From Pseudonocardia kujensis (GTDB lineage: Bacteria > Actinomycetota > Actinomycetes > Mycobacteriales > Pseudonocardiaceae): DNA of 64,000 nucleotides. The position numbers were made by a program, and so were the translations under genes. The notes under the pieces are model-generated. The model was given only the letters and a program-made list of their open reading frames with translations. It had not been told where the DNA came from and did no database searches. This document shows, piece after piece, positions 1-8,663 of the stretch. The first letter of the stretch is position 1. Every line of letters begins with the position of its first letter. The stretch is from positions 79,089 to 143,088 of the forward strand of contig NZ_JAJSOK010000012.1 of NCBI RefSeq assembly GCF_021283305.1, written 5' to 3'.

Positions 1-46
1 TCGCAGTACCCCCTGCCCGTGACCCGCCAACGAAGAGGAGGTCATC

Positions 47-922
47 ATGGCGACGAGCGCACCGCTGCACTCCCTCCAGGTCGGCGAGACGAAGCTGACC
101 TGGATCCCCGATGGGATCCACCACGTCCGCGCCCTGGAGCACTATCCGAAGAGCACCCCCGAGTTCTGGGAGGTGCACTCGCAGTACATCGACGAGAACG
201 ACTGGCTCGTCATGAGCATCGGTGGCCTGCTGGTCCAGACGGGCGGCAGGAACGTCGTCATCGACACCGGTTTCGGGCCGCGTTCGGTCGCCGACATCAG
301 CGTGATGTCTGGCGGCTCGCACCACGGGGACATGTTCGGCGGCGAGCTGCTGCAGGGCCTTGCGTCCGCCGGGGTGCCGGCGAACAACGTAGACATGGTC
401 GTCCTGTCGCACCTCCACCCGGACCACATCGGCTGGACGTCCACCGTGGACGCCGACGGCAACCACACGCCGACGTTCGTCAACGCGGACTATCTCGTCG
501 GCGACGTCGAGTGGGACTACTGGTCCAGTGGGCCGGTCGCGGGCAGGCCCGGGGCGCCCACGAAGCTCGAGCTGGACTCGATCTCCTCGCGGCTGACCCT
601 GCTCGACGGAGCGTCGACGCCCGCGCCGGGCCTGACCGTCATGCCGACCCCGGGCCACACCCCGGGTCACCTGAGCTTCGTCGTCTCCTCAGGCGAGGAG
701 CGCGTGATCGTCCTCGGCGACGCCGTGCACTGCCCCGCTGAGATCAGCGACACCGAGATGGACTTCGTCTTCGACATCGACTACGACTTGGCCCGGCGCA
801 GCAAGGAGGCGCTGATCCGGGAGCTCGAGCAGCCTGGCACGCACATGGCCGGCGGCCACTTCCCGGACGCGGTCTTCGGCCGTCTCCTCGAGGGCACGGT
901 CACCCGCAAGCTGTTCACCTGA
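47..922 (+). CDS. MBL-fold metallo-hydrolase
   Basis: This is a 291-residue metallo-beta-lactamase-fold hydrolase. The zinc-binding motif SHLHPDH is near residue 125, followed by GHTPGH, LGDAVH and a late GGHFPD, which supply the usual His/Asp ligands of a dinuclear site. There is no signal peptide, so it is probably cytoplasmic. The family covers lactonases, thioesterases and arylsulfatase-like hydrolases, and the substrate cannot be read from sequence. The ATG has a strong GAGGAGG ribosome-binding site. The next gene is convergent with a gap of about 40 bases, so this gene probably ends a plus-strand operon that begins left of the window. Confidence 0.9.
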   Translation: MATSAPLHSLQVGETKLTWIPDGIHHVRALEHYPKSTPEFWEVHSQYIDENDWLVMSIGGLLVQTGGRNVVIDTGFGPRSVADISVMSGGSHHGDMFGGELLQGLASAGVPANNVDMVVLSHLHPDHIGWTSTVDADGNHTPTFVNADYLVGDVEWDYWSSGPVAGRPGAPTKLELDSISSRLTLLDGASTPAPGLTVMPTPGHTPGHLSFVVSSGEERVIVLGDAVHCPAEISDTEMDFVFDIDYDLARRSKEALIRELEQPGTHMAGGHFPDAVFGRLLEGTVTRKLFT

Positions 923-964
923 TCCGCTGCCCGTCCGGCGTCGGGGCCGGGACGAGCAGCGCTC

Positions 965-1720
965 TCAGGCGCTCGACCAGCCGCCGTCGGCAGACACAAT
1001 CGCGCCGTTGACGTGCGAGGCCTCGTCGCTGCCGAGCCACGAGACGACGGCGGCGATCTCGTCCGCGTGCGCCTTCGGCGCCATCGTGGCCTTGGCCAGG
1101 CCGGCGCGCTCGAACGCCCAGCCGCTGCGGTTCGACTTGGTGTGCATCTCGGAGTGCACGCCGCCGGGCAGCACCGCGTTGGAGCGGACCTGCTGGGGGC
1201 CGTAGTAGTACGCGATGCTCTTGACCAGGCCGAGGAGGCCGTGCTTGGTGGTGGCGTAGGCCAAACCCGCGGGTCCGGCACCGAGTGAGGCGCGCGAGCC
1301 GACGGTGACCATTGCCCCGCCGCCGTTCTGCAGCATCGACGGGAGCACCGCGCGACAGACCCGCATGAGGCCGGTCAGGTTGACGTCGACGACACGGTGC
1401 CAGGTGTCGTCGTCGAGATCGCCGAGAGGCAGGTAGTTGTCCATCGCTCCGGCCACGTTGGCCAGCAGGTCGATCCGTGGGCCGGCCTCGGCGACGAGCG
1501 TGTCCACCTCCTCCTGGACGGTGATGTCGCAGCGGACGAGCCGCACGTCGAGTTGCTCGGCCGCGAAGAACTCCTCGGCCTTGGCGCGCGAGCCCTCGCT
1601 GACGTTGCAGCCGATCACCTTCGCGCCCTCCCGCGCGAGCCGGGCGGCGAGCGCGCGGCCGATCCCGTTGGCCGCTCCCGTGACGACGGCGACCTTGCCG
1701 GCGTGCCGTTGGCTGTCCAT
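965..1720 (-). CDS. SDR family oxidoreductase
   Basis: This is a classical short-chain dehydrogenase of 251 residues. It has an N-terminal NAD(P)-binding TGAANGIG motif, an NVAG motif near residue 90 and a YATTK catalytic Tyr/Lys near 155, with the upstream Ser in VGSRAS. I chose the ATG at 1720 because GGAG precedes it and the protein then starts just ahead of the Rossmann fold. A longer reading to 1786 adds an unlikely tail. It probably oxidises or reduces a hydroxyl/keto group in the island's pathway. It diverges from the zinc alcohol dehydrogenase at 1934 across a 213-base region that should hold both promoters. Confidence 0.88.
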   Translation of the reverse strand: MDSQRHAGKVAVVTGAANGIGRALAARLAREGAKVIGCNVSEGSRAKAEEFFAAEQLDVRLVRCDITVQEEVDTLVAEAGPRIDLLANVAGAMDNYLPLGDLDDDTWHRVVDVNLTGLMRVCRAVLPSMLQNGGGAMVTVGSRASLGAGPAGLAYATTKHGLLGLVKSIAYYYGPQQVRSNAVLPGGVHSEMHTKSNRSGWAFERAGLAKATMAPKAHADEIAAVVSWLGSDEASHVNGAIVSADGGWSSA

Positions 1721-1933
1721 CAGCGTGGCTCCTGTCCTCTTGGCCTGCGAGCCGCGCACCGCAGGTGGGGGTTCGCGGACGCCCACGTCCCCGGGGCCGG
1801 ATTCGGGCCGGCGGCGACGGAGACTCTGAGGCTTTCACTGGTTATCGTAGGCAGAGTAACGTCTGCGGCGCCGTAGTCCAGAGTGTCGAGGGCGGCAGTG
1901 TGCATCGACGAGGTCTCGAAGAGGAGCGCAACG

Positions 1934-3016
1934 ATGGGCCAGGAGATCGCCAGGGTCGCCGTCGGGACCGGAGGCGGTGGGCTCGACATCGTCGAGCTGC
2001 CCCTCCCGGAGATCGGCAAGGACGACGGGCTACTGCTCGTCGAGACCAATGGCGTCTGCGGCTCGGATTGGGAGCTCCTGCACGGCGAGGTCGAGGGATA
2101 CGAGATGCCCATGGTCCTCGGTCACGAGCCTACCGGGCGAATCTTGAAGGTGGGGCCGGTCGCGGCGCAGCGGTGGGGCATCACGGAAGGCGACCGGGTC
2201 GCGGTCAGCTCCCAGCTGCGCTGTGGGACCTGTGAGGGCTGCCGCGGCGGCGGCCGATGCGTCACGTACCCGGGCACCTACGGCACCATGCCCGCCCGGG
2301 TCCTCCCCGGACTGTGGGGTGGCTTCGCCACCCACATGTACCTGGCGCCGGCGACGTCGCTCGTGCGGGTCGAGGAGTCGGTGAGCACCGAGGCCCTCGC
2401 CTTCCACAACCCGCTGGCCAACGGCTTCCAGTGGGCCGTCGAGGCCGGCGGCGCCTCCCCGGACACCGACGTGCTGATCCTCGGCTCCGGGCCGCGGGGC
2501 ATCGCCTGCGCCATGGCCGCGCTCTACGTCGGCGCCCGCAGCGTCACCATCACCGGGCTGGCGCACGACCAGTCGCGGCTCGATCTCGCCCAGGCGCTCG
2601 GCGTGCACCGGACCGTCGTGGTGAAGACCGCGGAGCCGGACGAGCTGCGGGACGCGGTCGGCTCGCACCAGGTCGTCATCGACACGACCCCGGTGTCCGG
2701 GATCGCGACCCGGCAGGGGATCGCCGCGGCCACCACCGGCGCGCGCATCGTGCTGTGCGGCCTCAAGGGCAAGGGCGTGAAGCTCGACGTCGACATCGAC
2801 GACCTCGTCTACCGTCGTCTGACGATCACGGCGCCCCCGAGCAAGACGCCGGCCTCTTTCCGACGGGCCGTCGAGGCGCTCAACAGCGGCCGGATCTCAT
2901 TGGGCCCGATGGTCACCGCGAGCTATCCGCTGGCCCGGGCGCTCGACGCGATCGGTACCCTGACCTCGAAGGACCCAGATCGCGCCTTCCACGTCCGAGT
3001 GGACCCCCAGACCTGA
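1934..3016 (+). CDS. zinc-dependent MDR alcohol dehydrogenase
   Basis: This is a 360-residue medium-chain dehydrogenase/reductase. The catalytic-zinc residues are visible in GVCGSD and GHEPTG, and a structural-zinc lobe is seen as CGTCEGCRGGGRC. The cofactor-binding Rossmann motif is GSGPRG near residue 175. Family knowledge predicts NAD(P)-linked alcohol or polyol oxidation, with the substrate unknown. The ATG at 1934 follows GAGGAG at a normal distance; an in-frame start at 1883 is less likely. It diverges from an SDR gene, so two alcohol-oxidising enzymes may share one control region. Confidence 0.88.
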   Translation: MGQEIARVAVGTGGGGLDIVELPLPEIGKDDGLLLVETNGVCGSDWELLHGEVEGYEMPMVLGHEPTGRILKVGPVAAQRWGITEGDRVAVSSQLRCGTCEGCRGGGRCVTYPGTYGTMPARVLPGLWGGFATHMYLAPATSLVRVEESVSTEALAFHNPLANGFQWAVEAGGASPDTDVLILGSGPRGIACAMAALYVGARSVTITGLAHDQSRLDLAQALGVHRTVVVKTAEPDELRDAVGSHQVVIDTTPVSGIATRQGIAAATTGARIVLCGLKGKGVKLDVDIDDLVYRRLTITAPPSKTPASFRRAVEALNSGRISLGPMVTASYPLARALDAIGTLTSKDPDRAFHVRVDPQT

Positions 3017-3339
3017 GGGTGCTCCACTCTGCGGGCGTGGCCGCCGATCCGCCCGCGCACCCGGCCCCTGCCCGCGCGAGATGGTGGACGAGGCTCGCGG
3101 GGGTGCCGATGTGGGTGCGGGCGACACTGTTCCCCCCACTGACGCCGGCCTTGCTCCCCGTCGAGCCGACGACGCCACCCGAGTCGGGCGAGCACGCTGC
3201 CCTTCGAGCGCGGTCGGGTCCGACCGCACCGCCTGCACCGGTCGACCCGACCGCGCGGTCGGTGCAGTCCGACTCGCCGGCGACGCCCGCGGCTGTCTTC
3301 GCCGCCTCGGCCCGTCTCGTCACCCGCCGCCTGCCGGCC
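3017..3339. other. non-coding stretch, no gene seen
   Basis: About 320 bases follow the alcohol dehydrogenase. Reading frames here are open only because of high GC and resemble no known family. A cluster of imperfect inverted repeats built on GGTCGGGTC/GACCCGACC lies around 3206-3272 and could form a hairpin. It probably represents decayed sequence leading into the SDR remnant. Confidence 0.4.
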
Positions 3340-3924
3340 GGATCGCTCCGGTGGTGGGGACGGGGGTCGACGTCGCAGCGGCATTCGCGGCGGAGGGCGC
3401 GTGCGTGCTGTTCGGAGGTGACGTCGCGGAGCCCCCCCGGGCCGTCATCGACCGCGGCTGTGTCCCTCGACCCCGCCGATCCTGAGACTTGGCGGACGGC
3501 GGTGCGTACTTGCGCCGACCGGTTCGGCGCCCCGCCGGACCTCCTCGTCACGGGCACGCCGCCCACGTCCGTGCACGCCTTGACCGCCGAGCAGCTGTGG
3601 GCCGCCTACGCCGGGGGAGCCGTCGGTCTCCTGCACGGCATCCAGGCGGTCGCCCCCGGCATGCGCGCCGCGGAGCGCGGCGCCGTCGTCGCGATTACGG
3701 CTCCCGCGGGCGGCCCCTGTTCCGCTCGCGTCGCCACCGCCGCGACCGTCGCCCTCGTCAGGTGCGCCGCCCTGGACCTGGGGCGACACCGCATCAGGGT
3801 GAACGCCGTCGAGCCGGGCTCGGCGCCGCTCGAGTCCGTCGCGTGTACCGCCTTGTTTCTCGCTTCGGATGAAAGTTCGTGGATCACCGGGACCGCGGTG
3901 TCGGCGGGCCGTGCCTTCGCCTGA
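3340..3924 (+). pseudogene. frameshifted SDR remnant
   Basis: Pieces of a short-chain dehydrogenase lie in two different frames. Frame 3 carries a Rossmann-like stretch around 3354-3425 (GTGVDVAAAFAAEGA). Frame 1 carries DRFGAPPDLLV, RIRVNAVEPGS and FLASDESSWITGTAVSAG up to the stop at 3924. The glycine-rich motif, the NAG loop and the Tyr-x3-Lys pair are missing or altered, so no active enzyme is expected. The fragment RFGAPPD(L/V)LV is shared with the degraded SDR at 55430-56038, so both probably come from one ancestral gene. Confidence 0.75.
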
Positions 3925-4254
3925 ATCGGACGTCCGATCCGAGGTTCGAAAAGTGTTGTCATGATTGTCAGGGCAACGTAAGTTGTCGGGTGCCGCCGAT
4001 CACAGCGTCGTCCGTTCGCGGAGGGGCGCGGGGCCGTCGGCCACATCCCGCACCGTCACTCGGGAGTCGACGATGATGAAGAGCCCTTCCGTCGCGCTCG
4101 GCGCGATCGGTGCGGTCGTGTCGGACGGGTTCCGCCTCGCGTCGCCGGCTCTCCTCGACCACTCGCTGGCACCTCACCCGCAGGCGCCCACCAACCGCTG
4201 AGTTCCGTGCGTCGCGACGTCGTCGTCAGGCGCGGCCGATCTTCCGGAGGCATC
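3925..4254. other. intergenic region upstream of P450
   Basis: About 330 bases show no recognisable gene. A 43-codon frame from 4073 to 4201 (starting MMKSPSVALGAIGAVV) has no family signature and I do not call it. An AT-richer patch at 3945-3985 is the likeliest place for the P450 promoter. Confidence 0.4.
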
Positions 4255-5508
4255 GTGACCAGTGTCACCACCCCGTTCGTAGCGATCGAGAACCCGCAGT
4301 TCTACCTCGACGACCCCTGGCCCACCTTCGCCTGGATGCGGGAGAACGAGCCGTTCTACTACTACGAGCCGCTCGACACCTTCGTGATCACCCGGCACGC
4401 GCACATCAAGGAGATCGCCGCCCGGCCGAGGGAGTTCGTCAGCTCCCGCGGGATCTTTCTGAACGACTGGAAGTACGCCGCCATGCAGGCCGCGAGCGGC
4501 GCCGCGGACGACGGCGAGAACCTCACCGACATGTTCTTCCCGAAGGGCGGCGAGCAGGTCGGCACCACCGATCCGCCGCGGCACACCGAGCTGCGCCGGG
4601 TCATCGCCCCCGCGTTCGCACCACGGGCACTGCGCCGCATCTCCGACGAGCTCACGTCGTCGATCGACGATCTCCTGGGGCGGATCACCCCCGGCAAGGT
4701 CGTCGACTGGATGGAGATCGCCGGCCTGGTGCCGATCAAGGCGGCGACGACCCTGCTCGGGCTGCCGGACACCGACATCAAGAAGGTCGAGTTCTGGAGC
4801 GACGAGCTCGAGAAGCTCGGTGGCGACCTCACGATGGAGCAGCTCGAGGCCGCCGCGCGCGAATTCCAGAGCCTGCAGAAGTTCATCATCGAGAAGGCGG
4901 CGGAGAAGCGGAAGAACCCGGGCGGGGTGGACCTGTTGTCGGTGTTGCTCGACTCGGAGCTGGACAACGACAGGCTCTCCGAGGCCAATGTCATCATGTT
5001 CGCGATGACCGTCATGGCTGCGGGAAGCGACACGACCCGGGCCCTGCTCGCCGGGTTCGCCCACCTCTTCGCCATGCACCCCGATCAGTGGGATCTCCTG
5101 CGCGCGGACCGGTCGCTGGTGCCCCTGGCGGTCGAGGAGGTCATGCGCTGGGTCACCCCGGCCCGGGCGTTCGGGCGCACGGCCGTCGTCGACACTGTCG
5201 TCGACGGACACGAGATCAAGGCGGGTCAGCGCGCCTACCTGATGTACATGGCCGCGAACCGGGACGAGGCCGTCTTCCCGAACGCCGATCGGTTCGACGT
5301 CACCCGCAAGGAGAGCGCGCAGCAGCTGGCGATGGCGACCGGCGCGCACGTCTGTGCGGGCGCCGCGCTCGTCCGCCTCGAGGCCCCAATGCTGCTCAAC
5401 GCCATGCTGGATCGGTTCTCCGTGATCGAGGCCGCTGGCGAGGCGAAGCCCGTGATCCACGTGATCCGCAACAGCTGGTCGACGATGCCGATGCGGTTCC
5501 ACGCCTGA
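4255..5508 (+). CDS. cytochrome P450 (variant haem loop)
   Basis: This is a 417-residue soluble bacterial P450. The I-helix oxygen-activation motif AAGSDTT is intact and EEVMR gives the K-helix ExxR. The proximal haem Cys is C367 in GAHVCAG. The loop before it reads LAMATGAHVC where the family consensus is LAFGxGxHxC, so both the conserved Phe and the first Gly are replaced. I chose the GTG at 4255 because GGAGG ends four bases upstream and the protein then starts just before the conserved IENPQFYLDDPWPTF. Electrons may come from the ferredoxin/reductase pair at 45-46 kb. A decayed close homologue lies at 20097-21052. The substrate is unknown. Confidence 0.92.
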   Translation: MTSVTTPFVAIENPQFYLDDPWPTFAWMRENEPFYYYEPLDTFVITRHAHIKEIAARPREFVSSRGIFLNDWKYAAMQAASGAADDGENLTDMFFPKGGEQVGTTDPPRHTELRRVIAPAFAPRALRRISDELTSSIDDLLGRITPGKVVDWMEIAGLVPIKAATTLLGLPDTDIKKVEFWSDELEKLGGDLTMEQLEAAAREFQSLQKFIIEKAAEKRKNPGGVDLLSVLLDSELDNDRLSEANVIMFAMTVMAAGSDTTRALLAGFAHLFAMHPDQWDLLRADRSLVPLAVEEVMRWVTPARAFGRTAVVDTVVDGHEIKAGQRAYLMYMAANRDEAVFPNADRFDVTRKESAQQLAMATGAHVCAGAALVRLEAPMLLNAMLDRFSVIEAAGEAKPVIHVIRNSWSTMPMRFHA

Positions 5509-5538
5509 GAGGTGCAGCCTTGAGGCGACGCCTGACTG

Positions 5539-5570
5539 CGAGGTGGCACTCCGACCGGAGTGCCGCCTCG
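5539..5570. terminator. hairpin terminator between convergent genes
   Basis: A 14-base stem with one G-T pair and a four-base loop (CGAGGTGGCACTCC gacc GGAGTGCCGCCTCG) sits between the P450 and the opposing padC gene. It could serve both strands. Confidence 0.75.
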
Positions 5571-5604
5571 TCGTCGTTCAAGCCTCGCGGGAGGCGGGTA
5601 GCCG

Positions 5605-6138
5605 TCAGTTGAGGCGCGAAGCGTAGCCGGCGGGGAGCTCGGAGGGGGGGACGCTGATCACCGTCTCATCGTCGATGTCCAGCCACTCCATGAAGGTGAT
5701 TCGCGCGAACTCGGAGACGACGAAAACCGGGTATGTCGGACCGGCGTCGCGCAACGTGCGCATCTCGTCGAGGTGTGCATTCTGGTAGGTGACGGTCTTG
5801 TGCGGCGACTCCTGAACCCAACGGGGAAAGAAGATGACGCCGTGGAGCGAGCGTTTGCCTGGTACGACCGTGACGACGACGGATGTGCCCGTGGGCTCGG
5901 CCCACGACAGCTTGAAGGTGTCGTCGTCGATGCGGACGATGTCTACGGCCTGGTCTTTGACCCAGCGCCCGCCGACCATCCCTGAGTGGATGCGATAGTC
6001 GATGGTTTCGGAGTTCTTGACGTATAAATCGTATTGCCACCCATTGGCGTAGATGTAGATGAGATGGGCGCCGAGTAGGCCGACCAAGTCTTGGTTCGGT
6101 GTCGGGTTTTCTGTCGTCAGACTGTCGAGAATGGTCAC
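5605..6138 (-). CDS. padC: phenolic acid decarboxylase (PadC family)
   Basis: This 177-residue protein matches the phenolic acid decarboxylase family closely in remembered motifs: [59 protein letters not shown] and FARITFMEW. The enzyme decarboxylates p-coumarate, ferulate or caffeate to vinylphenols in the cytosol without a cofactor. The active-site Tyr, Arg and Glu positions appear present. The start is a GTG with GAGAGG about ten bases upstream. It lies 33 bases after the CocE-type hydrolase on the same strand, so the two probably form an operon. This suggests hydrolysis of an ester or amide followed by decarboxylation of the released hydroxycinnamate. Confidence 0.93.
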   Translation of the reverse strand: MTILDSLTTENPTPNQDLVGLLGAHLIYIYANGWQYDLYVKNSETIDYRIHSGMVGGRWVKDQAVDIVRIDDDTFKLSWAEPTGTSVVVTVVPGKRSLHGVIFFPRWVQESPHKTVTYQNAHLDEMRTLRDAGPTYPVFVVSEFARITFMEWLDIDDETVISVPPSELPAGYASRLN

Positions 6139-6171
6139 GTTGGTGTTGCCTCTCAGAGATGTGAGTCGCGG

Positions 6172-7794
6172 CTACTTCGCCTGAGTCGTCGGCAGTGCGA
6201 GGCGAGTGGTCGCGTGATTGATGCGATGGGTGGTGGAGACGAGGGTCGTGCCGGTCGCCGACGGCTCGCCCGAGCCGAGGTTGCGGTCGTACTCGGGGAA
6301 AGAGCCTCCGGAGATCTGGAGGCGGATTCGTTCCCCGTGATTGATCTTGCGGGCGACGAAGTCGAGCGTGAGGTCGATGGATCGTTCCGCTCCGGGCTCG
6401 TCGACCACCGGCAGTCGGAGCATGGCGTCGGAGAAGTTGGTCGAACGGCCGTTCTGGTCGACGACGCACAGTCGAGCGTGCAGGTCGGCGTGCGCGTTGT
6501 TCGAGCTCAGTCCAACGGTCAGCTTCGGGTTGCCATGGATCTCGACCGCTTCCGGCAGGGGGTCAGTGGTGAACACCAGGACGTCGTCGCGCTCCTCGCG
6601 GGGGGCGTTGTCCCGGGCGCCGCCGTCCGGCGCGACCCGCCGTCCTCCCACGGTCGGCGTCGGGTCGGCCGGGTCATAGGTGAAGACGCTGGTGCTCTCG
6701 TCTCCGGCCTCGCTCAGGGTGCCCGACGCAGTCAGCCGCAGGTCCCACTCATCGTCGGCCTTGGGAAGCTCCGAGAGCTCGCGCCACTCCTCGGCACCGT
6801 GGACGTACAGTCGCACCGTTGGGCGTGGCTCTGGTGCGGCGTCGGCACGCAGGTGGCCGTTGAGCCAAGCCTCGGTCTCCTCCACCATGGCCGCGGCGCC
6901 GGGTCCGACTACGTCGGTATGCACCCACGGCCCCAGAGTGAGCGCGGATTCGACGCCGCGGGTCTGCAGCGCTTGGAATGCGCCCACCGTCTGCGGAAGG
7001 AACGCGTCGTACGTCCCCCCGATGAGCAAGGTCGGCACCGTCAATCGGGCCAGTACCGCGTGGTGGTCGTAGTCGTGCCAGTACGGATCGGTGGGCTCGG
7101 GGTGGCTGATCCACTCCGCGTACCACGGTGCCGTGGGGCCGAGGAGCTCGGCGCCCGCGGTCAACGGCAGTCGCTGGGCGGCGTCCGGGGGCAGCGGGTC
7201 TTCGTGCCCTGGGGAGCGGCGCCGCACCAGGTCGCTCCAGCTGAGCGTCTCCTCGAGCGTGAAGGCGCCGTTGCGCATGAAGTTGAACTCGTAGGGCGGG
7301 ACGACCAGAACCGCGGCCTTGACTTCCGCTGGCGGCTCCTCGAGCAACGCGTACACAGAGTGCGCGAGGTAGGACATGCCGACCAGGCCGAGTCGCCCGT
7401 CGAACCAGGTCTGGCTTCGCAGCCACTCGACGGTGTCCTGGCCATCATTGGCCTCCTGGACCATCGGCCGCAGCTCGCCCTGAGAGTCGGCGGTGCCGCG
7501 GCAGCTCTGCAGCAGAACGTGGTAGCCGGCGCCGGCGAGGACGCGTGCGACGATGAGGTCGTAGGGAAAGCCGCGCCCGTACGGCGAGCGGACGAGGATG
7601 GTGGGGGCGGAATCGCCCGTGACTGGCGCATAGTGGTCCGCGGCCAGCCTGATGCCGTCCCGCATGGGTACCTGCACAGGCGTGACGTGTGCTTCGGTGC
7701 TGCGCGGAGCGACGCCGAGGGCCGCAAGGACCTGGTCGGGCTTGGAGAAGTCCAGCGACGCGAAGGTCGCGAAGTCGAAGTGTGCCTCGCTCAT
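6172..7794 (-). CDS. CocE/NonD family acyl hydrolase
   Basis: This 540-residue protein belongs to the CocE/X-Pro dipeptidyl-peptidase S15 family. The N-terminal alpha/beta-hydrolase domain has MRDGIRLAADHYAP and a nucleophile elbow GMSYLAHS around residue 140. A helical cap follows, and a C-terminal jelly-roll domain ends the protein (LTLDFVARKINHGERIRLQISGGSFPEYDRN). Family members hydrolyse esters or amides such as cocaine. The usual GxSYxG is here GMSYLA, so the glycine after the elbow is changed. The start ATG follows GGAGG at about ten bases. It precedes padC in an apparent operon, so it may release a hydroxycinnamic acid. Confidence 0.88.
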   Translation of the reverse strand: MSEAHFDFATFASLDFSKPDQVLAALGVAPRSTEAHVTPVQVPMRDGIRLAADHYAPVTGDSAPTILVRSPYGRGFPYDLIVARVLAGAGYHVLLQSCRGTADSQGELRPMVQEANDGQDTVEWLRSQTWFDGRLGLVGMSYLAHSVYALLEEPPAEVKAAVLVVPPYEFNFMRNGAFTLEETLSWSDLVRRRSPGHEDPLPPDAAQRLPLTAGAELLGPTAPWYAEWISHPEPTDPYWHDYDHHAVLARLTVPTLLIGGTYDAFLPQTVGAFQALQTRGVESALTLGPWVHTDVVGPGAAAMVEETEAWLNGHLRADAAPEPRPTVRLYVHGAEEWRELSELPKADDEWDLRLTASGTLSEAGDESTSVFTYDPADPTPTVGGRRVAPDGGARDNAPREERDDVLVFTTDPLPEAVEIHGNPKLTVGLSSNNAHADLHARLCVVDQNGRSTNFSDAMLRLPVVDEPGAERSIDLTLDFVARKINHGERIRLQISGGSFPEYDRNLGSGEPSATGTTLVSTTHRINHATTRLALPTTQAK

Positions 7795-7926
7795 GAGCTC
7801 AATGCCTCCGTGACAGCGCCCCAGATCGGGGCGAGGTTCTCTGCTCTCATCTCGTCACTCCTTTCGTCGTGACGTCAGGTTCGTCGGATCTCGACACGCC
7901 GCTGTCGCATCGCTGCCTTGCCGGTC

Positions 7927-8511
7927 TCAGCTGCGGCCGCGGGTGACGTCGCGGACCGCCTCGAGATCGGTCGTGGGTGATGCCTCGGGTGCGCTGAGGC
8001 TGACCTCGCGCGAGGCGGCGTCGAATTCTGCGAGTTCGCGTGCATGCTGCCGGCAGGTGCACCGCGTCGGCGTCGAGCAACAGCTCGAGCGGAAGGTCAT
8101 CGCGCCCGACGAGACCGCGGACGATCTCCGCCACCCCAGCCGGCTTGTCGACGCGTCGCCAGCGCTCCACGCAGCAAACGAACTGAACGCGCCGGTCATC
8201 CCCTGATAGGACTCGCCTGGGCTCCGGATCGCCATCGACGACCCGGCTCAGTCGGTCACCATTCCACCCGGCTCGAGAACTGTCACCTTCGTGCCGAACG
8301 AGGCCACCTCTTGCGCGAGGACCGTGCTGAATCACCGCCCACTTCGTCGACTGGTAAGCGCCACGAGATCCGGGTATATCTGCGCCAGATCGTCGACATG
8401 CTCAGGCTTGCGGGCCGTAACGATGACACGGTCCCCGGCGGCAAGCGTGCCTTCCGCGAAAGCGCGCCCTAGGCCGCGTGAGCTGCCGGTGATGAACCAG
8501 ACACGAGTCAT
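7927..8511 (-). pseudogene. SDR pseudogene, internally deleted
   Basis: The 5' end is well preserved: RBS GAAGGAAA, ATG at 8511 and MTRVWFITGSSRGLGRAFAE, closely matching the intact SDR at 25614. About 60 residues in, the sequence jumps to the catalytic region (AYQSTKWAV), so the middle third is gone. It then shifts frame into VLAQEVASFGTKVTVLEPGG, meets an in-frame TGA where the intact copy has Trp (GMVTD-stop-AGSS), and trails off. The locus is about 240 bases shorter than the intact copy and cannot make an enzyme. Confidence 0.85.
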
Positions 8512-8663
8512 GTTTCCTTCGCTAGCAAGGTGGGCCGTTACCACGACTATAACGTACCGTCGGTATCTTAACAAGGCATCGATCGTGTAGAAGCGGCCGA
8601 CGGGCCGTGTGATGGGGTGGCGCGCTGGGACTCGCCGTCGCTGAGCGAGCCGGTTCCGGCTGG

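Noticed and set aside
4073..4201. Small 43-codon gene
   Set aside because: No RBS of note, no family match and composition like the surrounding non-coding DNA.
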